A stretch of 14,948 nucleotides of DNA from Desulfurellales bacterium (GTDB lineage: Bacteria; Campylobacterota_A; Desulfurellia; Desulfurellales; Hippeaceae). Of this stretch, positions 7,097 through 13,893 are shown piece by piece (within the stretch, counting starts at the first letter, position 1; every line of letters begins with the position of its first letter). The position numbers were made by a program, and so were the translations under genes. The notes below the pieces were generated by a model, which searched no databases, was not told where the DNA came from, and saw nothing but the letters and a program-made list of their open reading frames with translations. The stretch spans positions 1-14,948 of the forward strand of contig JALTDI010000318.1 in NCBI GenBank assembly GCA_027074255.1. Reading direction: 5' to 3'.

Positions 7097-8383
7097 ATGG
7101 TTAACACAAAAATAAGAATAAAAAACTGCATAGATTCCGTCAAATGCATCCATTTGAACTGGATGGCAATCGTAAAATATATATTAAAATGGGCTCCTTT
7201 TTCTATTATCGTAGGTATAGTGATAGGATTAATAGCGTCCTTATTCGATTATATTCTTGTTTTAATTAATGATACTATTACGTCAAACACATACATTCTG
7301 CATATTTTCCCTTTTTTTGTTGCTATTTTAACGGGTATTATAATATCGAAAGATCCTGCTGCTGCCGGAGCGGGCATAGGATATATCTTGGACAATATGG
7401 AACGGAAAATAGGTTTTAAAACTTTTTTAAACAAATTTATTCTAAGCCTGTTTGCGCTTTCAGGCGTTTTTATAGCGGGCAGAGAAGGACCTTCCTTTTT
7501 TATGGGTTCGGCCATTTCATCCTTTTTTTCCAAATTCTTCTCAATAGACAATGAATTCAAAGACTACATAGTATTAATCGGAGCCGGAGCTTTTACATCA
7601 GCCCTTTTAAAAGCTCCCTTGGGCGGAGCGTTGTTTGCCCTTGAAATACGATACGTTTCGGATATGGATTATAAGCCTTTCCCCCAAGTAATAATAGCCT
7701 CCGTTTTCAGCTATATGGTTTTTTCATATTTCAGGGGCATTAGACCCTTCATAATGCTTACATCGCAAACGAGCTGGAACTTTTCCCTACTCCCTTATTT
7801 GATGCTATTGGGCCTTATAGTGTCTATCTTTGTTTATATTTTTGTGACATCATACAGCCTTTCAAGCTGCCTTGCATCATATATCAAGCCTCTCTATAAA
7901 CCATTAGTCGGAGTCTTGATTGCCATACCTGTTATTTTTCTTATGTTCAACCATGACGGATACGGTATGCTGTCCGTATCGGTTAATTACGCAGCGTTGA
8001 ACACCATTGTTCAAACCCAGCTTGGTATTCATGATATAATTTTAAATTTGATTCTTATTATCCTTCTTATTAGTCTAACCATAGGTTTTGGTATCTCAGG
8101 GGGACTGATTCTGCCGAATCTGCTTATAGGAGCTCTTTTAGGGAATGCAGTCGGTTTAATGTTTCCCCAATACTTGACTATTTTTACCATGTCAGGTATG
8201 GCTGCAATGCTTGCGGCAAGTGCAAAAACACCTATTGCGGCTATTGCTCTGATATTGGAAATAAGTTCATCGGACTTGGTTATTCCCATAACATTTTCGG
8301 TTATAGTAAGCTATATATTTACATACGGCATAAACATTTATACGTCTCAGAAAGCCTGCAGAATAGGGGATAAGGTTTATTGA
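7097..8383 (+). CDS. CLC-family chloride channel/transporter-like protein
   Basis: This 428-residue protein is a bacterial-length CLC without CBS domains. It carries GREGP (128-132) with the external gating glutamate Glu130, the APLGGALFALE stretch (173-183), a GISGGLILPNLLIGALLG helix-N-type segment, and the C-terminal tyrosine region NIYTSQ (Tyr415). The selectivity-filter stretch reads GAGIG (91-95) instead of GSGIP. At the position of the E. coli internal proton glutamate (Glu203) there is Ile184. Known CLC proteins exchange Cl- for H+ or act as anion channels, so these changes leave ion and mechanism open. The ATG at 7097 has only a weak ribosome site (ATCAGG). A short out-of-phase reading frame overlaps it. 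No terminator hairpin follows the stop. Confidence 0.9.
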   Translation: MVNTKIRIKNCIDSVKCIHLNWMAIVKYILKWAPFSIIVGIVIGLIASLFDYILVLINDTITSNTYILHIFPFFVAILTGIIISKDPAAAGAGIGYILDNMERKIGFKTFLNKFILSLFALSGVFIAGREGPSFFMGSAISSFFSKFFSIDNEFKDYIVLIGAGAFTSALLKAPLGGALFALEIRYVSDMDYKPFPQVIIASVFSYMVFSYFRGIRPFIMLTSQTSWNFSLLPYLMLLGLIVSIFVYIFVTSYSLSSCLASYIKPLYKPLVGVLIAIPVIFLMFNHDGYGMLSVSVNYAALNTIVQTQLGIHDIILNLILIILLISLTIGFGISGGLILPNLLIGALLGNAVGLMFPQYLTIFTMSGMAAMLAASAKTPIAAIALILEISSSDLVIPITFSVIVSYIFTYGINIYTSQKACRIGDKVY

Positions 8384-8409
8384 CTAAAAGGCTTAATATT
8401 GTGTATGAT
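8380..8409 (+). promoter_or_regulatory. Sigma70-like promoter for the flhA operon
   Basis: TTGACT (8380-8385) and TATGAT (8404-8409) each match consensus at 5 of 6 bases and are separated by 18 bp. The -35 overlaps the stop codon of the CLC gene. Transcription would begin near 8416, leaving a leader of about 77 nt before the proposed flhA start. No sigma54-type element with correct spacing is seen. Confidence 0.5.
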
Positions 8410-8476
8410 AGAAAAGTTTTATATTGCTGTTCGGATTTTGAGCCGTTGCAGCGTTTGATTTGAAATTTCTTTTGAA

Positions 8477-8484
8477 AAGGCGGT
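8477..8484 (+). promoter_or_regulatory. Ribosome binding site for flhA
   Basis: AAGGCGGT differs at one base from AAGGAGGT and lies 8 nt before an ATA codon at 8493. No such site precedes the first standard start codon in frame (TTG at 8595). It therefore supports initiation at 8493. Confidence 0.5.
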
Positions 8485-8492
8485 AAAGCGAG

Positions 8493-10559
8493 ATAGACAG
8501 AACTATTAAATTAAGCGATTTTAGTATAATCATAGCTGTTCTAATAATATTTATAGTTTTAATTATTCCGCTTCCCGGCTTTTTTATAGACTTTTTGGTC
8601 TCCGCATCTTTTGCCTTAGCTTTGCTTATCTTTTTTGTAAGTGTTTATGTCAAAAAACCGTTAGATTTTTCAACATTTCCATCGCTCCTTCTTGCCGTTA
8701 CTCTGTATAGGCTTTCCCTTAATGTTGCTACAACAAGAGCCATTCTAATGCGGGGAAGCGAAACGGTGGATGCCGCAGGGAAAATGATTAAGACGTTCGG
8801 CTATTTTGTTGTCGGCGGCAACTATGTTGTAGGTTTTGTTGTGTTTATCATACTTGTTATAATAAATTTTATAGTAATTACAAAGGGCGCCGGCAGGGTG
8901 GCTGAGGTAGCTGCAAGGTTCACACTCGATGCAATGCCTGGCAAGCAGATGAGCATTGATGCCGATTTAAATGCCGGCTTGATAGACGAAAATCAGGCAA
9001 GGTCAAGAAGGGAAGAAATATCAAGACAGGCTGATTTTTACGGAGCTATGGACGGTGCTTCAAAATTCGTCAGGGGAGATGCAATAGCAGGCCTTTTAAT
9101 TACGGCAATTAATATTCTCGGTGGTATAGTTATCGGTGTGCTTCAGCACCATATGAGTCTTTCAGCAGCGGCGGGAAGATACACCGTCTTAACAATAGGC
9201 GACGGATTAGTCAGCCAATTGCCGGCTTTGACGGTTTCTACGGCAGCCGGCATAATAATAACAAGAAGCTCCGAAGAGGCAGAACTGTCTTTAAATGTAA
9301 TAAATCAAATTTCCAAGCAGTATCAGGTGCTCTACATAGCTGCTTTTTCTCTGCTTGTTATGGCCTTTGTACCCGGAATGCCCACATTTCACTTGATTGC
9401 TCTGGCGGTTTTGCTAAGCTTAATAGCATACAGTGTTGCAGCAGCCAAGAAAAAGGAAGAGATCAAACTGGCAGAGGAAGATAGAGAGGCAGCGCAGGCT
9501 GAACCTGAGGAAGAAATTACGGTTGAAGATATTGAGGAATCGATTAAAATCGATATGCTTGAGTTAAAAATAGGATACGGTCTGATAGTGATGGTTGATG
9601 AAAAAAGCGGGGGCGGAGACCTTTTAAAACGGATAAAACTTATGAGAAAACAAATAGCAATGGAGCTTGGCGTGATAGTTTCATCAATTAGGATTAGGGA
9701 TGATTTGAATCTTGATAGGAACGAATATATTTTTCTCGTAAAGGGAATAGAGGTTGCAAAATACACTGTTTATCCAGATAAACTGCTTGCTATGAAACCG
9801 GGCGGGGTTAAGGATTTAAACGGCATACAGACAAAAGAACCTGCCTTCGGATTACCTGCAATATGGATTGATTCCAAATTGAAAAGCGATGCTATTGTAA
9901 AAGGCTATACTGTTGTTGATCCGGTAACGGTTGTTATAACACACATTACCGAACTGATTAAATCACACATTGCTGATATCTTTACCAGACAGGATGCAAA
10001 TAAATTGCTTGACTCTATAAAAGAGGACTATCCGAAGATTGTGGAAGAACTCTTACAGCAGCTCTCCTTAGGGGCAATTCACAGAATATTAAAAAATCTT
10101 TTAAGGGAAGGTGTGTCCATTAGGGATATGGTGACAATTGCAGAAACACTGTCTGACTACGCTCCTTATGTTAAAGATATAGACTCTTTAACCGAATATG
10201 TAAGAGCGGCTTTGTCCCACCGCATAAGTAATAAATACAAAAACGAAAATAATACAATCAATGTTATAACGCTTGAAGGAGGGGTTGACGGAATCATTAA
10301 CGCCAACATAAAAGAACAGGGCGGTACAAGTTATCTCGATTTACCTCCCAATATAGCCGAACAATTATTGAATAAAACCCAGGAGGTTATAGCTGAGGTG
10401 GCTGAGAGCGGTTTTGAACCCATTATTTTGACATCCCCTAAAATTAGAAGGCATTTCAAGGCGTTTTTGGAGCGTTTCTTCCCGAAAATACCGGTTTTAT
10501 CCTACTCTGAGATAGCAGACGGCATAGAAATAAGGAGTGTTGGCAGTATAGAATTATGA
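8493..10559 (+). CDS. flhA: Flagellar export gate protein FlhA, apparently starting on ATA
   Basis: FlhA forms the nonameric export gate of the flagellar type III secretion apparatus. From 8493 the product is 688 residues, matching the usual size of about 690. Visible are the first membrane helix ending in IIPLPGFFIDFL, KKPLDFSTFPSLLL and RLSLNVATTRAILMRG (from Arg73), the FHIPEP signature region GRVAEVAARFTLDAMPGKQM (about 134-153) with DADLNAG, MDGASKFVRGDAIAG, and a long cytoplasmic domain from about residue 330. In this frame no ATG, GTG or TTG occurs between the upstream stop (8484-8486) and TTG at 8595. Starting at the TTG would delete the first 34 residues, including most of helix 1, and has no ribosome site. 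The open region begins at 8487, and ATA at 8493 lies 8 nt after a good site. The end overlaps flhF by ATGA. Confidence 0.9.
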   Translation: MDRTIKLSDFSIIIAVLIIFIVLIIPLPGFFIDFLVSASFALALLIFFVSVYVKKPLDFSTFPSLLLAVTLYRLSLNVATTRAILMRGSETVDAAGKMIKTFGYFVVGGNYVVGFVVFIILVIINFIVITKGAGRVAEVAARFTLDAMPGKQMSIDADLNAGLIDENQARSRREEISRQADFYGAMDGASKFVRGDAIAGLLITAINILGGIVIGVLQHHMSLSAAAGRYTVLTIGDGLVSQLPALTVSTAAGIIITRSSEEAELSLNVINQISKQYQVLYIAAFSLLVMAFVPGMPTFHLIALAVLLSLIAYSVAAAKKKEEIKLAEEDREAAQAEPEEEITVEDIEESIKIDMLELKIGYGLIVMVDEKSGGGDLLKRIKLMRKQIAMELGVIVSSIRIRDDLNLDRNEYIFLVKGIEVAKYTVYPDKLLAMKPGGVKDLNGIQTKEPAFGLPAIWIDSKLKSDAIVKGYTVVDPVTVVITHITELIKSHIADIFTRQDANKLLDSIKEDYPKIVEELLQQLSLGAIHRILKNLLREGVSIRDMVTIAETLSDYAPYVKDIDSLTEYVRAALSHRISNKYKNENNTINVITLEGGVDGIINANIKEQGGTSYLDLPPNIAEQLLNKTQEVIAEVAESGFEPIILTSPKIRRHFKAFLERFFPKIPVLSYSEIADGIEIRSVGSIEL

Positions 10560-11761
10560 TAGTTAAAACTTACAAAGCGAAAGATATGAGAGAGGCCATA
10601 TCCAAGATAAAAAAAGATTTGGGAGAAGACGCCATAATAATATCCTCTAAAAAGGTGAAACAGGGTTCTTTCTTTTCTTTCTTCAAAAAAGAACTTCTCG
10701 AGGTAACAGCCGCTGTCGACGATAAACCCGTAAAAAGAGAGGACTCATTCAGTAACTTGATTAACACATATTCCTCTCAGACACCCAAAGGAACAGCAAA
10801 GAAAACAAGAATGGATACGGGTGAGTTTGAAGACAGGATAAAAAAGTTAGAATCATTGATACTGAATGCAGGTGAAGATAACATAAAAAATATCGTTCAG
10901 GGAATAAAGTATGACCTTGATGATTTAAAAAACGCATTACATTATTCAAAGAAAAACGACGACATAGATTTGTCTAAACTTCCCGTAGGCATCCATAAAT
11001 ATTTCAGTTATATGTGCGAGATAGGAATAAACAGCAAGTACGCTTTTAAACTCTCCATTGCTTTGTATAACAATATCAATAAGGAGCGCCTCATGGATGA
11101 TGAATACGTCAAAGAATACTTATCTATTGTTTTATCACAATTTTTTAAGTTAAGCGTTCCGAAAAAAAAGGGTATAGTTTTAATAGGTCCAACCGGCGTA
11201 GGCAAAACAACCACATTGGCAAAATTATCTGCGATATACAAGCTAAAACTCAACAAAAAAGTCGGTATCATAACAACAGATACCTATCGGATTGGCGCAG
11301 TTGACCAACTTCTAAGCTACGCAAAGATAATGGATATACCTGCCATTGTGAGTATCACTAAGGATGATTTTGCTGCTGCGTTCAAGGATTTTGGCGATAT
11401 GGACTATATCTTTATTGATACGGTCGGCAGAAGCCAAAAAGACATACAAAGGCTTAACGACATATTCGGTATGTTCAAAAATTCATCCGATTTACACATT
11501 TCACTTGTATTGGCTGTTAATACAAAAGAAAAGGACAGCTTCGAGATATACGATAAATTTTCTAAACTTCTCATAGACGATTTCATATTTACCAAGGTTG
11601 ATGAGACGAACACGCCGGGCACAATGCTCAATCTATCGGTTAAATTAAAAAAACCGGTTTCTTATGTGTCTATCGGTCAGGATGTGCCTGATGATATTAT
11701 AAAGGCTGAACCTCTTAAAATATCGTCTTTAATTGTAAAGAAGGGGAAAAAAGATGGTTGA
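10556..11761 (+). CDS. flhF: Flagellar SRP-like GTPase FlhF
   Basis: FlhF is the third SRP-type GTPase, related to Ffh and FtsY, and marks the site of flagellar assembly, usually a pole. The 401-residue product begins with the family B-domain sequence MIVKTYKAKDMREAISKIKKDLGEDAIIIS. It has a variable middle, an NG helical region, then the G domain: P-loop GPTGVGKTT (211-219), DTYRIGAVDQL (from 242), DTVGRS (from 288) and the guanine motif TKVDE (from 346). The ATG overlaps the flhA stop (ATGA) and the nearest AAGGAG lies 18 nt upstream, so translation probably depends on coupling. An 8-bp overlap with flhG follows. The flhA-flhF-flhG order is widespread in polarly flagellated bacteria. Confidence 0.95.
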   Translation: MIVKTYKAKDMREAISKIKKDLGEDAIIISSKKVKQGSFFSFFKKELLEVTAAVDDKPVKREDSFSNLINTYSSQTPKGTAKKTRMDTGEFEDRIKKLESLILNAGEDNIKNIVQGIKYDLDDLKNALHYSKKNDDIDLSKLPVGIHKYFSYMCEIGINSKYAFKLSIALYNNINKERLMDDEYVKEYLSIVLSQFFKLSVPKKKGIVLIGPTGVGKTTTLAKLSAIYKLKLNKKVGIITTDTYRIGAVDQLLSYAKIMDIPAIVSITKDDFAAAFKDFGDMDYIFIDTVGRSQKDIQRLNDIFGMFKNSSDLHISLVLAVNTKEKDSFEIYDKFSKLLIDDFIFTKVDETNTPGTMLNLSVKLKKPVSYVSIGQDVPDDIIKAEPLKISSLIVKKGKKDG

Positions 11762-12602
11762 CCAGGCAGATAAATTGAGAAAAATGGTCGCAAAAAAATC
11801 AAAGAAGAATTATAGGGCAATAGCTGTAACAAGCGGAAAAGGCGGGGTCGGAAAGACAAATATCGTTGTTAATGTAGCTTATCTTTTATCAAGTATAGGA
11901 AAGAAAGTAGTTGTTTTTGATGCTGATTTGGGCTTGGCAAACGTTGACATACTACTCGGTTTAAAATCCAAATATTCCCTTATTGATATCATTAAAAACG
12001 GCAAAAAAATGAAAGAAATAATGATTGACTACGATAAAAGCTTTAAAATAATTCCAGCCGGAAGCGGAATAGAAGAGATAGCAAACATAAACGAACCGGT
12101 TTTTTCAAAAATCCAAAACGAATTAAACGATGTGATAAAGGATACAGACGTTTTACTTATAGATACAGGCGCAGGCATTTCCAACAAGGTTACATATTTT
12201 CTAAAAAGTTCCGATGAGATCATTGTTGTTGCTACTCCTGAGCCAACTTCGATTGCAGATGCCTATGCAATGATAAAAATTATGGTAACAAATTATAAAA
12301 AAGAGAATATCAAAATATTCATCAATATGGCTAAGAACGAAGCTGAGGCAGAAACCATATACAAAAATCTGAATAAGATATGCAGACAATTTTTAAAAAA
12401 GGAATTCAAAAACATTGGTTATGCCTTGATTGATAAGAATCTGCCGGCTTCGGTGAAGCAGCAGAAAGTTCTATCTAAAATAAACAAAAATTCGAATTTT
12501 ACCGTTGCAATGAAGAAATTAATCAATAATCTATTTAAAGAAAATATTAAAGTTTATGATAATCCCATAGCAAAGTTTTTTGCTTCTATTTTCGGAGGTT
12601 AG
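11754..12602 (+). CDS. flhG: MinD-like flagellar number regulator FlhG (FleN/YlxH)
   Basis: FlhG is a MinD/ParA-type ATPase that stimulates FlhF GTPase and limits flagellar number. The 282-residue product starts with MVDQADKLRKMV, carrying the DQAxxLR element (residues 3-9) known in FlhG to activate FlhF. The deviant Walker A SGKGGVGKT spans 27-35, followed by the switch DADLGLANVDILLGL and the LLIDTGAGI Walker B. The C-terminus DNPIAKFFASIFGG looks like a short amphipathic membrane-targeting helix, as in MinD. An AAGGGG site precedes the ATG by about 7 nt. The stop is followed by ccdA one base later. It is encoded directly after flhF, as in most polar flagellates. Confidence 0.95.
   Translation: MVDQADKLRKMVAKKSKKNYRAIAVTSGKGGVGKTNIVVNVAYLLSSIGKKVVVFDADLGLANVDILLGLKSKYSLIDIIKNGKKMKEIMIDYDKSFKIIPAGSGIEEIANINEPVFSKIQNELNDVIKDTDVLLIDTGAGISNKVTYFLKSSDEIIVVATPEPTSIADAYAMIKIMVTNYKKENIKIFINMAKNEAEAETIYKNLNKICRQFLKKEFKNIGYALIDKNLPASVKQQKVLSKINKNSNFTVAMKKLINNLFKENIKVYDNPIAKFFASIFGG
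12594..12598 (+). promoter_or_regulatory. Ribosome binding site for ccdA within the flhG end
   Basis: GGAGG sits 5 nt ahead of GTG at 12604 and within the last codons of flhG. It decides the ccdA start in favour of GTG 12604 over the upstream in-frame TTG at 12580. Confidence 0.65.
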
Positions 12603-12603
12603 T

Positions 12604-13281
12604 GTGGGTATTTTTGTTAGTGCGTTTATTGCCGGTATATTAAGTTTTGTGTCTCCTTGCATACTTCCCTTAATTCCTGTTTATGTCTCATTCATAACGG
12701 GCTATAGCCTCGATGAATTAAAAAAAGGGAATATAAAATATCACTTTGCATTTATAAGGGCTACCTCTTTCATAGTTGGCTTCTCCTTTATTTTTGTGTC
12801 AATGGGTGTTGCATCGAGCGCTATCGGAACATTCCTACTGGCCAATAAAGTAATATTTGCAAGGCTTTCGGGCGTCATTGTATTTATCTTCGGTTTGTAT
12901 TTAACAGGTATTATTAAGATAGATCTCCTATCAAGGACAAAAAGGGCAACCCTCTGCGTTGACTCACACGGAATAATTTCCTCATTTATATTCGGGCTTG
13001 TTTTTGGATTCGGCTGGAGTCCCTGCGTCGGACCTATGCTTTCTTCTATATTGATTATAGCTGCGGATACGGCAAGCATGCAGAAGGGTGCCTTGCTTTT
13101 GCTGCTCTACTCCTTGGGCATAGGATTGCCTTTCTTGTTTGCAACTTTCTTCATAAACTATTTCTTAAAGTTTTCGTCTGTTGTAAAAAGGCTTGATATA
13201 ATACAGAAATTTTCAGGAGTATTGCTGCTTCTGGCGGGGGTTTATCTGATATACAACGGAGGTTTTTCAATCAGTTTTTGA
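12604..13281 (+). CDS. ccdA: CcdA-family thiol-disulfide electron transporter (cytochrome c biogenesis type)
   Basis: CcdA-type proteins shuttle reducing equivalents from cytoplasmic thioredoxin across the inner membrane, used for cytochrome c maturation or periplasmic disulfide reduction. The 225-residue product has six predicted membrane helices and both redox cysteines in their usual motifs: FVSPCILPLIPVY (Cys19) and GWSPCVGPML (Cys141), each after a proline. I start it at GTG 12604, just after the flhG stop at 12602, because GGAGG lies 5 nt upstream. The product is then MGIFVSAFIAGILSF, the usual family N-terminus. No thioredoxin-like partner or cytochrome gene is present in the window. 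Its place behind flhG suggests co-transcription with flagellar genes without an obvious functional link. Confidence 0.92.
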   Translation: MGIFVSAFIAGILSFVSPCILPLIPVYVSFITGYSLDELKKGNIKYHFAFIRATSFIVGFSFIFVSMGVASSAIGTFLLANKVIFARLSGVIVFIFGLYLTGIIKIDLLSRTKRATLCVDSHGIISSFIFGLVFGFGWSPCVGPMLSSILIIAADTASMQKGALLLLLYSLGIGLPFLFATFFINYFLKFSSVVKRLDIIQKFSGVLLLLAGVYLIYNGGFSISF

Positions 13282-13294
13282 CGTCTTTTTACTT

Positions 13295-13888
13295 ATGAAA
13301 TACTATAAGTCCAAAAGGAATCACATTTTTTATAGAAATCCTATGAATCAATTTGAAGAATGGTTTTTATATGCAAAGGATATGGGTGTCATGGAGCCTA
13401 ATGCAATGATTATTTCAACACTATCAACAGATTTGCATCCTTCATCAAGAACCGTTATGCTAAAAGCTTATGATGATCGGGGATTTATATTTTTTACTGA
13501 CTGCAAAAGCAAAAAGGCTCAGCACATTAAAAATAACCCTAATGTATCGCTGATTTTTTTGTGGCTGGAATTGGATAGGCAGATCAAAATCGAAGGTACG
13601 GCAAAAAAGATTTCTCTTTTGGAGATATTCTCATACTTTTCAGATAAAAGCGGTGGGATGGGTTCATGGATAAATGAAAGCGGAAAATTCAAAGCAAGGC
13701 TTATACTTGAAAAAAAATTTTTAGATACCTTGCTGCATCTTAAAAACAGCCTTGTTAAATTTTCAAATATTATTTGCGGATATCGTGTGACACCGAATAT
13801 GGTAGAGTTTTGGCAGGGGAATGAAAAAACACTTTATGAGAGTTTCATATACACAAAAACGGATAAAGGTTGGAATATTACAAGCTAA
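13295..13888 (+). CDS. PdxH-like pyridoxamine 5'-phosphate oxidase family protein, divergent active site
   Basis: The 197-residue product aligns along its length with FMN-dependent PdxH, which oxidises pyridoxine or pyridoxamine phosphate to pyridoxal phosphate. Matching blocks are NPMNQFEEWF (15-24), EPNAMIISTLS (34-44), SSRTVMLKAYDDRGFIFFTD (50-69), NNPNVSLIFLW, RQIKIEG (95-101), SYFSDK (113-118), GYRVTPNMVEFWQG (162-175) and a C-terminal Trp. Compared with E. coli PdxH, Lys72 (here Lys57) and Tyr129 (Tyr114) are kept. Arg133 becomes Lys118, the following Ser137 loop is two residues shorter, and the RLHDR substrate/FMN motif is TLYES (179-183). It is shorter than E. coli PdxH (218). It may be a diverged PdxH or a related flavin protein. 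The ATG lies 13 bp after ccdA without a visible ribosome site. Confidence 0.8.
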   Translation: MKYYKSKRNHIFYRNPMNQFEEWFLYAKDMGVMEPNAMIISTLSTDLHPSSRTVMLKAYDDRGFIFFTDCKSKKAQHIKNNPNVSLIFLWLELDRQIKIEGTAKKISLLEIFSYFSDKSGGMGSWINESGKFKARLILEKKFLDTLLHLKNSLVKFSNIICGYRVTPNMVEFWQGNEKTLYESFIYTKTDKGWNITS

Positions 13889-13893
13889 TTTAA

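Noticed and set aside
7072..7104. A 10-codon frame (MAIIRFYKYG) whose stop overlaps the CLC start.
   Set aside because: No ribosome site and no attenuator-like hairpin or codon run. The overlap could be accidental, so it is not called a leader peptide.
8431..8452. Possible sigma54 promoter (GG...TTGCA) before flhA.
   Set aside because: The GG at 8433-8434 and the GC at 8448-8449 are separated by 13 bases rather than the required 10, and the TGGCAC context is absent.
8380..8462. A 27-codon open stretch ahead of flhA (TTG start, reading TKRLNIVYDRKVLYCCSDFE and on) and a 17-codon ATG frame at 8405-8458.
   Set aside because: Neither has a ribosome site or recognisable homology, and the proposed promoter -35/-10 lies within the same bases. 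They are most simply chance reading in the flhA leader.
13889..13893. Bidirectional terminator between the converging pdxH and flgL genes.
   Set aside because: The stops are only 5 bp apart and no GC-rich inverted repeat with a T-run is visible around them.
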